The translations under genes were made by a program, and so were the position numbers. This document shows positions 23,232-33,100 of a stretch of DNA of 64,000 bases, one piece after another. The notes under the pieces are model-generated. The model made no database searches. It was not told the origin of the DNA and worked only from the letters and a program-made list of their open reading frames with translations. How positions within the stretch are numbered: the first letter of the stretch is position 1; every line of letters begins with the position of its first letter. Source of the DNA: a virus; IMG/VR virus record IMGVR_UViG_3300026118_000001, positions 1-64,000 of that record; one strand, written 5' to 3'.

Positions 23232-23863
23232 AAAATATATTTTTTACTTCAGATACTCATTTTCATCATAAAAATATAGTTAGAGGAACAACTGAATGGA
23301 TAGCTCAAGAGGAAGGTTCTAATCATGGAATTCAATCTTTAAGATATTTTAATACTTTGGAGGAACATGATGAAGCATTGATTAAATCTATTAATTCTAT
23401 AGTTAAATATGATGATGTATTATATCATTTGGGTGATTGGAGCTTTGGTGGACATGAACAAATTAAAAAGTTTAGAGATAGACTAGAATGTAGAGAGATA
23501 CATTTAATATTTGGAAATCATGACCAACATATAGAACCTATTTCTAGTCCTTATAGAGAATGTTTCAATTCAACTCAATATTATTTAGAATTAGATATGA
23601 AAATTGATTCTCAAAAGTCTGGTAAATATGTAAAAACTAATATAGTTTTATCTCATTATTCTCATCAAGTTTGGAATAAATCTCATAAAGGAGCAATTCA
23701 TTTGTTTGGGCATTCTCATGGAAGTTTAAAAGGTATTGGTAAATCAATGGATGTTGGAGTTGATACTAATAATTTATATCCTTATCATTTAGATGAAATA
23801 TTAGATATTATGAAGAATGTAAAAACTGAAATTGTAGATCATCACAGTTCAAATACAAATTAA
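23228..23863 (+). CDS. metallophosphoesterase
   Basis: A 211-residue phosphoesterase with the full motif set: FTSDTHFHH (DxH), YHLGDWSFG (GDxxx), IFGNHDQH (GNHD), LSHYSHQVW and LFGHSHGSL (GHxH). It follows directly on the polynucleotide kinase gene (ATGA overlap). It might act as the phosphatase of the RNA-repair set, but related phage enzymes also hydrolyse cyclic nucleotides or other phosphodiesters, so this is inference. Confidence 0.85.
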   Translation: MKNIFFTSDTHFHHKNIVRGTTEWIAQEEGSNHGIQSLRYFNTLEEHDEALIKSINSIVKYDDVLYHLGDWSFGGHEQIKKFRDRLECREIHLIFGNHDQHIEPISSPYRECFNSTQYYLELDMKIDSQKSGKYVKTNIVLSHYSHQVWNKSHKGAIHLFGHSHGSLKGIGKSMDVGVDTNNLYPYHLDEILDIMKNVKTEIVDHHSSNTN

Positions 23864-24090
23864 TGTCAAGAAGTAAACGTAAACCCATAATTAAAGAAAA
23901 ACCCAGAAATAGAAAAGCTTCTACTTATTATAGAAGAGTTAGAAGAGTTATTAATCAAGCAGTTAAATCATTTAAAGAGATTATTCCTGAATCAAGAGAA
24001 ATAGTTAATGATTATGATTATTGTGATTATACTTTTGGTAAAGATGGATTTAAAGATGAAGAAGATAAAATAAAGTATTCTAGGAAATGA
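23863..24090 (+). CDS. small basic phage protein (75 aa)
   Basis: N-terminal half strongly basic (RSKRKPIIKEKPRNRKAST, then YYRRVRRVINQAVKSFK) and C-terminal half acidic and Tyr-rich. Proteins of this layout are frequent in phages; they may bind nucleic acid. No function is known. The start overlaps the previous stop. Confidence 0.6.
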   Translation: MSRSKRKPIIKEKPRNRKASTYYRRVRRVINQAVKSFKEIIPESREIVNDYDYCDYTFGKDGFKDEEDKIKYSRK

Positions 24091-24338
24091 ATAGAAAATA
24101 TAAACCTATTTTACAATATGATTTAAAAGGAAATTTTATTAAAGAATGGACTAATGTAGAAGAAATTGTATTAAATTTTAAAACTGTAAGACAAAATTTT
24201 TCAAAATGTTTAAATAATAAACAAAGAACTGCTGAAGGTTTTAAATGGAAATATAAGTGGAAAAAGATAAAATTAAATATTCAAGAAAATGAAAGTAATA
24301 AAATATCCAGATGGACAAGTAAATGTTCAAATAAGTGA
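24087..24338 (+). CDS. stand-alone NUMOD1-like domain protein (83 aa)
   Basis: KPILQYDLKGNFIKEWTNVE then FSKCLNNKQRTAEGFKWKY matches the two NUMOD1 repeats of the GIY-YIG enzyme at 7921-8775 (KPVLQYGLDNMFIKEW...GFKWKF). NUMOD1 is a DNA-binding module of homing endonucleases, and no nuclease domain is present. It is likely a remnant or a stand-alone DNA-binding offshoot. The C-terminus overlaps the next gene by 50 bases. Confidence 0.7.
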   Translation: MNRKYKPILQYDLKGNFIKEWTNVEEIVLNFKTVRQNFSKCLNNKQRTAEGFKWKYKWKKIKLNIQENESNKISRWTSKCSNK

Positions 24339-25056
24339 TGTTGAATCAAAAATATCTATGAGAATAAATTCTTATGAAGATTTATTTGTATTAAAAGCAA
24401 TAAAAGAAATATCTGATTATACAAATCATTTAAAATATAAAGAATTATTTATTCCTTGTTTATTTGGTCAGAGATCTGATAGAAGATTTAGTGAAAATGA
24501 ATCATTTGGATTAAAAATTATATGTGATTTTATTAATTCAATGAATTTTAATAGAGTTAAAATCTTTGATCCTCATAGTGACGTAAGTTTGGCATTAATT
24601 AATAATTCAGAAAAGATTAGTTCATTTAGTTATGTTAAGGATTCTATATTTTATATTAAAAATTCATTTTTAAACTGTAAAACAGATGATTTAATTTTAG
24701 TTAGTCCTGATGCTGGAGCTTATAAGAAGGTATTTAAATATGCAGAAGATTTAAATTTACCTTTAGTTGCAGCTAATAAATTTAGGAATTTGAAGGGTGA
24801 AGTTACACTTAATATATTAGGTGATGTTAAAGGTAAGAATTGTTTAATAGTTGATGATATTTTAGATGGAGGTTATACTTTTCATTTATTAGCTAAACAA
24901 CTTAAAGAACAAGGTGCAATTAAAGTTTTTCTTTATATCTCTCATGCTTATTTTAATAAAGGAATAGATTTCACTGAACATATAGATAGTTTTTATTGTA
25001 CTAATTCAGTGAAGGATATAGATGATCTTAAAGTAACACAATTTAAAATAATATAA
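24289..25056 (+). CDS. ribose-phosphate pyrophosphokinase-like protein
   Basis: A PRPP-synthetase-fold protein of 255 residues, shorter than cellular Prs (about 310). Visible are LFIPCLFGQRSDRRFSE (Prs flexible-loop region), IFDPHSDVSLAL (DxH motif), VSPDAGAYKK and LIVDDILDGGYT, the PRPP-binding loop. Cellular Prs makes PRPP from ribose-5-phosphate. In phage NAD+ reconstitution systems a Prs-like enzyme makes ADP-ribose pyrophosphate. Two genes downstream lies a nicotinamide phosphoribosyltransferase-like gene, which supports a NAD+ role. The actual substrate is not determinable from sequence. Confidence 0.85.
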   Translation: MKVIKYPDGQVNVQISDVESKISMRINSYEDLFVLKAIKEISDYTNHLKYKELFIPCLFGQRSDRRFSENESFGLKIICDFINSMNFNRVKIFDPHSDVSLALINNSEKISSFSYVKDSIFYIKNSFLNCKTDDLILVSPDAGAYKKVFKYAEDLNLPLVAANKFRNLKGEVTLNILGDVKGKNCLIVDDILDGGYTFHLLAKQLKEQGAIKVFLYISHAYFNKGIDFTEHIDSFYCTNSVKDIDDLKVTQFKII

Positions 25057-25469
25057 TGGATGAATATTTAGTAGAAGGAAAATCATATGAAAGATTATAT
25101 GATGAATATAAGAGATATGGCAGTTTATATGGAGCTTTTGATTTTGATGGTACAATACATGATTATCATAAAACAGGGGCTTCATATGAATTAGTAAAAC
25201 AATTGATTAGAGATTTATATTCTATTAATTGTAAATTAGATTGTTGGATAGCTTATATAGATCATAGTTATGTTATTTCTTTTTTAAAAGAACATAATAT
25301 ACCTTATGAAAAAATTAATAGTGATGGAATACCATTATCTTGGACAAGTAGAAAACCTTTTCATTCATTTTTATTAGATGATAGAGCAGGTTTAATTCAA
25401 GTATATAATGATTTAAAAAAATTAATACAAACAGTAAAAAATGAAAATAAATCCAATAATACTTTGTGA
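25056..25469 (+). CDS. HAD-superfamily phosphatase-like protein
   Basis: A 137-residue HAD protein. The nucleophile motif DFDGTIHD starts at residue 29; FLLDDRAGLIQ near the end is the acidic motif IV. The central part (WIAYIDHSYVISFLKEHNIPY) fits the Rossmann-like core without a large cap. It lies between the Prs-like and NAMPT-like genes, overlapping both, so it may act in nucleotide or NAD+ metabolism. The Thr/Ser and Lys motifs II and III are weak, so activity is uncertain. Confidence 0.7.
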   Translation: MDEYLVEGKSYERLYDEYKRYGSLYGAFDFDGTIHDYHKTGASYELVKQLIRDLYSINCKLDCWIAYIDHSYVISFLKEHNIPYEKINSDGIPLSWTSRKPFHSFLLDDRAGLIQVYNDLKKLIQTVKNENKSNNTL

Positions 25470-26922
25470 TGGTTACAAGGTTGGACATAAAAAAATGTAT
25501 CCAAAAGGTACAACATTAGTATATAGTAATTATACTTGTAGAACTGTTAAAAGAATGCCAGTTGAAGCCGAAGATATAGTTGTATTTGGAACTCAATATA
25601 TGATTAAATATATTAATGATGTATTTAAAAATGATTTTTTTGGTGTTTCTAAAGAAATTGTTTGTGGAGAAGCTAAAGAATATTTAACTAATTATTTAGG
25701 AAGTGAATATGATGTTTCTCATTTTGAAGCTTTACATGATTTAGGTTATTTACCTATTGAAATTAAAGCTTTAGAAGAAGGAACTATCATACAAGCAGGT
25801 ATTCCATTATTTACAATTAAAAATACATTACCAGAGTTTTTCTGGGTAACAAATTATTTGGAAACTTTAATTTCTACTTTAATTTGGAAACCAGTTCATT
25901 CAGCAAGTTTAGCTTATGGTTATAAAAAACTATTAACTAAATATGCTTTAGAAACTGATAAAGATAATATAGGGTTTGTTGATTTTCAAGGTCATGATTT
26001 TAGCTTTAGAGGAATGCAATCTCCTGAATCAGCAATTAGTTCAGCAATGGGCTTTTTAACTAGTTTTAAAGGTACAGATACAGTTCCAGCATTACAAGCT
26101 TTAAGTTATTATTATAAAGAAAATAATACAGCTTTTAGTGTTCCAGCTAGTGAACATTCAGTAATGTGTTCTCATGGTAAAGAGGGAGAGATAAATACAT
26201 TAGAATATTTAATGGATCAATATCCAAAAGGTATTTTAAGTGTTGTTTCTGATACTTGGGATTTGTGGAAACTTTTAACTGAATATTTACCTAAATTGAA
26301 AGATAGAATTATGTCTAGAGATGGTAAATTAGTAATTAGACCTGATTCTGGAGATCCTGTTGATATTATTTGTGGAATTAATACAAGAAAAGATCCTGAT
26401 AATAGATATGGTAAATTAAAAGACACACCTGAATATAAAGGTGTAATTGAATTACTTTGGGATATTTTTGGTGGAACTATAAATGAACAAAGATATAAAG
26501 TCTTAGATAGTCATATAGGAGCTATTTATGGTGATTCAATTACTTTAGAGAGGGCTCAACAGATTTGTGAAAGACTTAAAGCTAAAGGATTTGCTAGTAC
26601 TAACATTGTTTTAGGTATTGGTAGTTATTCAATGGGATATGCAACTAGAGATAATCAAGGAGGAGCTGTTAAGTCTACTTATGTAGAAGTTAATGGTGAA
26701 GCTAGAGAAATCTTTAAAGATCCAATAACTGATGATGGGACTAAAAAGTCTGCTAAAGGCTTGTTGAGAGTAAATATGAACGGTGATTATTCTTTATATT
26801 TAAAAGATCAATGTTCTTGGAAAGAAGAAGTTGGTGGTGGATTAACTACTATTTATAAAGATGGAGTATTAATCAAAGAAGTTACTTTATCTGAAATAAG
26901 AGAAAGAATAATAAAAGGTTGA
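25441..26922 (+). CDS. nadV: nicotinamide phosphoribosyltransferase-like protein
   Basis: A complete NAMPT/NadV-type protein of 493 residues, the normal length. Hallmarks are the start ILCDGYKVGHKKMYP, FQGHDFSFRGM, VPASEHSVMCSHGKEGE (region of the catalytic His, near residue 239), RPDSGDPVDI (near residue 300) and IVLGIGSYSMGYATRDNQGG. The enzyme makes NMN from nicotinamide and PRPP; a variant in phages joins nicotinamide to ADP-ribose pyrophosphate to rebuild NAD+. It is the last gene of the + block and is followed by a terminator hairpin. Confidence 0.92.
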   Translation: MKINPIILCDGYKVGHKKMYPKGTTLVYSNYTCRTVKRMPVEAEDIVVFGTQYMIKYINDVFKNDFFGVSKEIVCGEAKEYLTNYLGSEYDVSHFEALHDLGYLPIEIKALEEGTIIQAGIPLFTIKNTLPEFFWVTNYLETLISTLIWKPVHSASLAYGYKKLLTKYALETDKDNIGFVDFQGHDFSFRGMQSPESAISSAMGFLTSFKGTDTVPALQALSYYYKENNTAFSVPASEHSVMCSHGKEGEINTLEYLMDQYPKGILSVVSDTWDLWKLLTEYLPKLKDRIMSRDGKLVIRPDSGDPVDIICGINTRKDPDNRYGKLKDTPEYKGVIELLWDIFGGTINEQRYKVLDSHIGAIYGDSITLERAQQICERLKAKGFASTNIVLGIGSYSMGYATRDNQGGAVKSTYVEVNGEAREIFKDPITDDGTKKSAKGLLRVNMNGDYSLYLKDQCSWKEEVGGGLTTIYKDGVLIKEVTLSEIRERIIKG

Positions 26923-26940
26923 TAAAGTGAAGTTGAAATT

Positions 26941-26977
26941 AATACACTCTCTAGTTTATGGTGCTAGAGAGTGTATT
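26941..26977. terminator. terminator hairpin between converging gene blocks
   Basis: Perfect 14-bp stem (AATACACTCTCTAG 26941-26954 with CTAGAGAGTGTATT 26964-26977) and a 9-base loop, followed by TTTATTT on the + strand. It lies 18 bases after the NAMPT-like gene and one base before the stop of the HNH gene on the opposite strand, so it can serve both directions, with the + strand having the better T run. Confidence 0.9.
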
Positions 26978-26978
26978 T

Positions 26979-27533
26979 TTATTTGTTTAAATATTCTATT
27001 GCTTTTAATAATATGTTTTTATTTTCTCTTAATAATCCTATTCCAGTATTACAAGCCTGACATAATAATCCTCTTACTTTAAGAGTCTTATGACAATGAT
27101 CTATTGATAATTCTTTTTCTTGGCTTTCTGGATTCTCACATATAGCACAACATCCTTTTTGAATGGAAAGAAATTTATTATATTGTTCTTCTGTTATTTT
27201 AAATTTTCTTAATTTATATTTAAGTCCTAAACATTTTCTACAGCGAGCTTTATATTTTTCTTTTTCTTTTGAAAACTCTTCTTTTGATTTAATCAAATTA
27301 CAGTTTGTACATAGTTTAGTACCATTTTTATATTCAATTGATTTTAATTGATATGTTCCTTTTTTACCTTTATATGGAGTTCCATATTTTTTAATAGCTA
27401 AACAATTTTTACAAAATCCATCTAACCCACATTTGTATAAAATATTTTTGCTGAATTCTGAAATTTCTTTATTTTCATTACATCTTATACAAAGTTTTTT
27501 GTTGTCTATTATTGATAATGATTTTCTTCCCAT
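26979..27533 (-). CDS. HNH endonuclease VII-like protein
   Basis: A 184-residue zinc-binding nuclease. The C-terminal part CAICENPESQEKELSIDHCH followed by VRGLLCQACNTGIGLLREN is the recombination endonuclease VII (Recombination_7) pattern, with DHCH as catalytic site and CxxC pairs for zinc. The first half has more CxxC pairs (CIRCNENKEISEF, CKNC, CTNC, CRKC), so several zinc knuckles for DNA binding. It is the last gene of the virion block. It might resolve branched DNA or be a free-standing selfish nuclease. Confidence 0.85.
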   Translation of the reverse strand: MGRKSLSIIDNKKLCIRCNENKEISEFSKNILYKCGLDGFCKNCLAIKKYGTPYKGKKGTYQLKSIEYKNGTKLCTNCNLIKSKEEFSKEKEKYKARCRKCLGLKYKLRKFKITEEQYNKFLSIQKGCCAICENPESQEKELSIDHCHKTLKVRGLLCQACNTGIGLLRENKNILLKAIEYLNK

Positions 27534-30154
27534 TAATGTAATTCCTCCAATTGATTATCTGACAATACTCTTAACATATCATATATAGGTTTAACTAATG
27601 GAGTTACATCAGATAGTTCTTTTAATATTCTATTTTGACCTTTATGAGATCCTTTTTTAATTGTATAATCTCCTGTATATAATACTTTAGGAACTATTGT
27701 TGTAGCTTGAATAATATCTCCAATTGTTTTACTTAATGGAATTGCATTTTTAGCTAAATTATTAATTTGTGACGGAGAATAGAAGAATGTTAAATCTCCA
27801 GATGCTCTGTCTAATAAAGTTAATCCTACTTTAACTAATGGTAGTCTTCTAAACTTTTTATCTTCATCATCATCTCCACCATGTAAAGCTGCATAAAATA
27901 ATATCATAGCAGAAGCTGTAATAATTTCAGCTACCATTCTACGCATATTATATATTTCAGTTTCAGTCATTTTACCTGATTCTAATAACTTCTTATAACC
28001 AAATAATGGTAATAGTAAATTTTCAAATGCTTGTTGTGGATTTCTCCAATTTTTAATTACAAGTCTTCCGAATGTTAAATAAATACCTTCAACATCTGTT
28101 TGAAGTCTATTGTCCCATTGTGGTGTACCTATTCTATTTTCAATTGCTGATGGAATCCATTTTCTAAATTGTGATACAAGTCTATAAACTACATTTTGTT
28201 GTGCAGCAGCAGCTTCTTTTTGTGTATATCTACCATGAATTTTTTGATTAAGTCTTTGAATTTTATCAATTAACTGCTCTATTTCTTGTTCTGAGGCATT
28301 ATTATATTTGTCTGTTAGCTCACCTTGTGAGGTCAAATATCCATCTTTAATCATAACTGCCATTCCAGTTCTTGATTGTAAGAATTTCTCACCAGCTTTT
28401 TGTAGAGAATACATATATTCTAATGCTTTCTCTGTTGAAAGTTTATTAGGTTTTCCAGTTTTAGATATTTTTTCAGCTATTTCATAATCATCTAATTCTT
28501 GTAGAAAGTTCATTCTAATAAGTAATTTATTCATTACAGAATCTTTATCAAAGTTCTGTTTAAAGAATATATTACTAGCATCTTTTAAATTATTAACATT
28601 AAAATATCTTCCTCCAATACCTTCTATTATATTACTTATATCACCAAATAACCAGTTAACTGTAGCACCAATTGGACTAAAACCTATTCTTAATAAAGAG
28701 TTATATCTTAACATTGTGTCAGCTAAACCAACACCATCAATATATTTTTCAACTTTATTCCCATCTGCATCAAAAAAATCTTCAATTATATAATTTCCTT
28801 GGTCAGATTTCATTTTACCTTTAACCTGCATTTCAATTATATCATCAACAATTTTATAAATATTAGAATCTTCACCATTAATTGGTGTAGAAGGTTTAGA
28901 AGGATTGATGAATTTTCTTTTTTGAATTTCTCCATCAACCATTTTAAACTTTAATTGCTCTTGTAGCACTCTAACTTGTGGAAGAATTTCAGACATTTGT
29001 CTATAATTTTCAGCAAATTTAGCAAATTGAAATAATGATGTACCTAAATCATTTGATTTTTCAGATAGAGGAATTGGTTTATGATATTCCAATGGAACTA
29101 TATCTAATAGATTTTCTTCTTCTATTGATCCTTTTAAAGTTCTAGTTTTAATTGGATTTAATCCTTTTAATTTAGATTTTAAATCAGATTTTCTAATATT
29201 AGGAACAAAATATTTACCTAATTTAATAGGCATTCCATCTTCTGCTTCTTCAATAGTTTTCTGATAAAAATCATAAAATTCTTTTAACTCTTTTGTTTCT
29301 TGAATTTTAGTCCAATTTTTATTTTCTTCTCCATTTTGGAGATATTCTTTAGCTAATATTAATGTACCTTTATGTTCTTGAGTTAATATTGTATAAATAT
29401 CATCAATAGTAGCCCCATTTTTTTTAGCATAATCATCTAATTTTGAAACTTGTTCTTGAATATTCTTTCCTAATTCCTTGGTTTTAGTTTCAACTTTATT
29501 TTGTGTCTTTCTAATAATAGAACCAATTGTAGAACCAATATAATTTGGTAGATCACTTAATGATCCAGTCCATCTTTTAAATGTTCTAATATCTTCATCC
29601 TGTCTATTAATATCTTCTAATGTTGGAGCTATTTTAGTAGTAGAATGTTCTTTAACTTGTTCTACCATATTCTCATTATAAAAAGGAATAAGTCTATCAA
29701 ATAAATCACTAGATTTGTCTCTTAATCCTTTAAATTCTATCCAAGTACCAATAACTTCTAAAGCATGTTGAATATTCTTAGCTGTAGGTTCAAATTCTTT
29801 ATTTTCTAAATCTTTAATAAAACTATCTATTTTATCTAATGTATAATTACCTAATTCTAAATATACTTCTTTAGATTTATCTAATAGTTTAGCTTCTTGT
29901 GATTTAGAAGTTAAATATTCTAATTCTTCTAACTTAGCTGAATATTTAGGGTCTTTCTCTTTAAGTTGTTTTAATTCTCCTTCAAGTCTTTTAATTCTCC
30001 TGTCTACATATATTTTCTGTGTAGAATATATTGGAGATTTGATTTCTTCTTGAGTTTGTTTATACCAAGCAGCATTAGCTAATACTTCACTTCCAAGTTC
30101 TTCTACAAGTTTTTTATAAGAAGGATCTGATTTATTTGGGCACTGTAAAGCCAT
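27533..30154 (-). CDS. virion-associated protein next to the RNA polymerase (873 aa)
   Basis: Not assigned to an enzyme family. It starts CPNKSDPSYKKLVEELG, a phrase resembling the N-terminus of large internal proteins of crAss-like phages. Long helical stretches follow; the C-terminal part includes a hydrophobic segment AEIITASAMILFYAALHGG followed by an acidic DDDEDKK run, which could be a membrane-inserting part. Encoded directly after the giant RNA polymerase gene (one base apart), it is probably packaged and ejected with it. This is inference from context. Confidence 0.6.
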   Translation of the reverse strand: MALQCPNKSDPSYKKLVEELGSEVLANAAWYKQTQEEIKSPIYSTQKIYVDRRIKRLEGELKQLKEKDPKYSAKLEELEYLTSKSQEAKLLDKSKEVYLELGNYTLDKIDSFIKDLENKEFEPTAKNIQHALEVIGTWIEFKGLRDKSSDLFDRLIPFYNENMVEQVKEHSTTKIAPTLEDINRQDEDIRTFKRWTGSLSDLPNYIGSTIGSIIRKTQNKVETKTKELGKNIQEQVSKLDDYAKKNGATIDDIYTILTQEHKGTLILAKEYLQNGEENKNWTKIQETKELKEFYDFYQKTIEEAEDGMPIKLGKYFVPNIRKSDLKSKLKGLNPIKTRTLKGSIEEENLLDIVPLEYHKPIPLSEKSNDLGTSLFQFAKFAENYRQMSEILPQVRVLQEQLKFKMVDGEIQKRKFINPSKPSTPINGEDSNIYKIVDDIIEMQVKGKMKSDQGNYIIEDFFDADGNKVEKYIDGVGLADTMLRYNSLLRIGFSPIGATVNWLFGDISNIIEGIGGRYFNVNNLKDASNIFFKQNFDKDSVMNKLLIRMNFLQELDDYEIAEKISKTGKPNKLSTEKALEYMYSLQKAGEKFLQSRTGMAVMIKDGYLTSQGELTDKYNNASEQEIEQLIDKIQRLNQKIHGRYTQKEAAAAQQNVVYRLVSQFRKWIPSAIENRIGTPQWDNRLQTDVEGIYLTFGRLVIKNWRNPQQAFENLLLPLFGYKKLLESGKMTETEIYNMRRMVAEIITASAMILFYAALHGGDDDEDKKFRRLPLVKVGLTLLDRASGDLTFFYSPSQINNLAKNAIPLSKTIGDIIQATTIVPKVLYTGDYTIKKGSHKGQNRILKELSDVTPLVKPIYDMLRVLSDNQLEELH

Positions 30155-30155
30155 A

Positions 30156-33100
30156 TTATTTACACTTTTTTTCTATTAATTTTCCTAAACTTTCATCATC
30201 ATGAACTTCATTAAGTTCTTTTAAAAGTTCTTCTTTTAATTGTGGTTGAAATTCAAATAAAAATTCAATATCTGATTTTAGTTCATTGTATTGTTCTTTT
30301 GATAATTCAAATTTCTCTCCAATATTAGTTATTTTCTCTTGTATTGGCAACTTATTTTCTTCTTTATTTATTTCATTGGATAAATAGATATTTCTAGCTT
30401 CTTCATTCCAAATTCCATTAGTTTGATTATAAGCATTAAACATTTTAATCATTTTAGATGATGTTAAAATAGCTACATTCTTATCATCTAATTTTTTAAT
30501 AATATTCCATGCTTTTAATGCTCTTTCTCTAAATTGTTTAAATGACTCAGCTTTTGGATTTATTTTTTCTTCTTCATTAATTGGATTAGACCATAACTTT
30601 TCATCATATTCATTCTCTTTAACTTCACCTTCCCAATTACCCATATTCATAGTTTTTAGATTTTCATCTGTATAATATGGAATATTTTGTTCTTTTTTAA
30701 TAATTTCTGCTGTTTGAATCACTCTTTCAATTGGAGAAGTAATTAATGATGTAATTCCTTGTATTTTTAATTCTTTTCCTAAATTAGAAGCTTGTTCTTT
30801 TCCTTCTTTAGTGAGATTTGTATCAGATTGTCCATTAATCACATCTTTAGATGAGGGAACATCTTCTCCATGTTCAAATACTATTAAATTACCAACTTTT
30901 ACTGGTTCTACTTTTGGTGATATGTTTTCTATAGTTATTTTTAATGGAGTTGTAATAGGAATATATTTAACATTAAATCCTTTTGTAGCTTTATTTACAT
31001 CATAGTCTTTACCATACATTCCATTACCCAAAGCAGAAAGTTGTAGATTTTTAAATATAGTTGGTACAATTTTATTGTTATTTCTAATAAATAGTTCATT
31101 AAATTTTGGTAGTATTTCTGCCCCATTTTTTTTATTAAATTCTTCAAATGAGTCTTTAACTAATTGATTATAATATTCAAATGGAATAATTCCTAAATAA
31201 GTTATAGGAGAATTATTAAGTCCTGATTGTAATATTCCAACATGAATTAATTCATTTCCTAATGATAAATTAGAATTCTTTAGTTCTCTAAATGCTTCTG
31301 TTAATTGATTAGATGTAAATGTATCTAATTTTTTAGTAAATATTTTAACATTGTCATAATTTAAAGCTGCTTTATCAATTAATGGAAATAATTCTTTAAT
31401 TAGAATATTATTTCTTAATTGCTTTTCATCTTCATTTAAATTTTCTTCTTTTTTATTCTTTAATTCTAATAGTTTCTTAGCAACTGAATTTTCTCCTTCA
31501 AATAATCTCTTTCTAATAGCATTAATATTCTTATATCCATAGTTTTGAATTACAAAATTAATAAAATCATTTTCAATTAGATTAATCATTTTTAATTTCT
31601 CTTTTCTTGATGATTTAAATGGATTTTCTAATTCATTGGCAAGACCTAATATATTATTGATTATTTCTTCTTTTTGTGTGTCATAGAACTGTTTATATGA
31701 AGATATAGCAAATTCATCTTGTTGAAATGATTTAATAAATGTCTTATTAATAATTTCATTAACACCATTAATAAAATTGGTTTTTTGTACTTTATTTATT
31801 TCTTCTAATTTAAGTCTTGAACTATTAATATTTTGACCTAATCCAGCAGTATCAGAATTAGTAACTCTAACAGCATCATTAAATAAACTAGCTTGTTCTT
31901 TATATTTTAAGAAATCATTAAATACTTGTAATTGAAATAATTCAAATTCTTTAGTAGATTGATTCTCAATTAATTTAAAATCTTTTAATTCTTTTAAAGA
32001 AAGTATTTTATTTTCAATATCCTTTTCAGAAACTAAATTAGAATATTTTTTCTTTATTTGTTTAGTTATTTCTGTATTTCTTTGATTCTTTCCTGTAGAT
32101 TTTAAAAATATAGATTTATTCTTATTAATTTCTTCTATATAATCTAAAATAATAGGTTGAGTCATGAAATTAGCAATGTGTTCAAACGGAACTCCTAATT
32201 TATTCAAATATAAATAAATAGGAAGTGTATCCATAGTCATGTTTAAATAACTTACCATTGGAATTTCATCTTTAGCAGCATCCACAATAATATTAATTAA
32301 CTGATTGTTAATTTCAGATATATTATGATTATTTTCTGCGTCTTTTAAAGCTCCTAAATTAAAAACATCTCTAATTTCATTGTGAATTAAATTAATATTC
32401 ACTTTAATTTCTTCTCCAGCAGCATTAATATAAGATTTATTAGCTGTTAGTCCAGATAATTGAGAAAGTGGCCCATAAGCATTAGCAATAGCAGATAAAC
32501 CTACTTCATCTTTAGCAAGCCATAATTTATATCTAGCATTTATTTTATTTTGTAATTTTAATAAGGCTGTATAATTAATCTTTTTATCTTTTGAATTTTG
32601 AGCTTCAAAATATTCTTCTTTAGTTAATATTTTTTTAGGTTCTCTTCCTTTAGAAATTAATTCATTATTAGCTTCTGTTTTATCATTTAAATAATCAATA
32701 TATTTAATATCATCAACTATTGGTGATATAATACTTGTTGAATTGGGTGTTATTAGTGATATAAAGTTATGAGGATTAGAAATAAAATCTTTGATTACTT
32801 GTATTGTTTTATTATCAATATTATCTTCAATATAATTACCATTTTCATCTAAATTTGGTCTATAAGTATATAATTTGTCATTGTCAAAGTCAGATCCAGC
32901 TTTAGCAACTATATCAGGATGAACTATCATAGTAGTAGCTGCATCTTCTGGTAGAAACTCTTTAATAGTTAAATATTCATTGGAATTCATTCCTTGTCCT
33001 GGAATACGACATCCAACTAATTCTAATACTTTATTAGGTATATCTCCATTTTTAATAGCTTCATTAACTGCTTTTAAACTACCAAATTTCTTTAATAATG

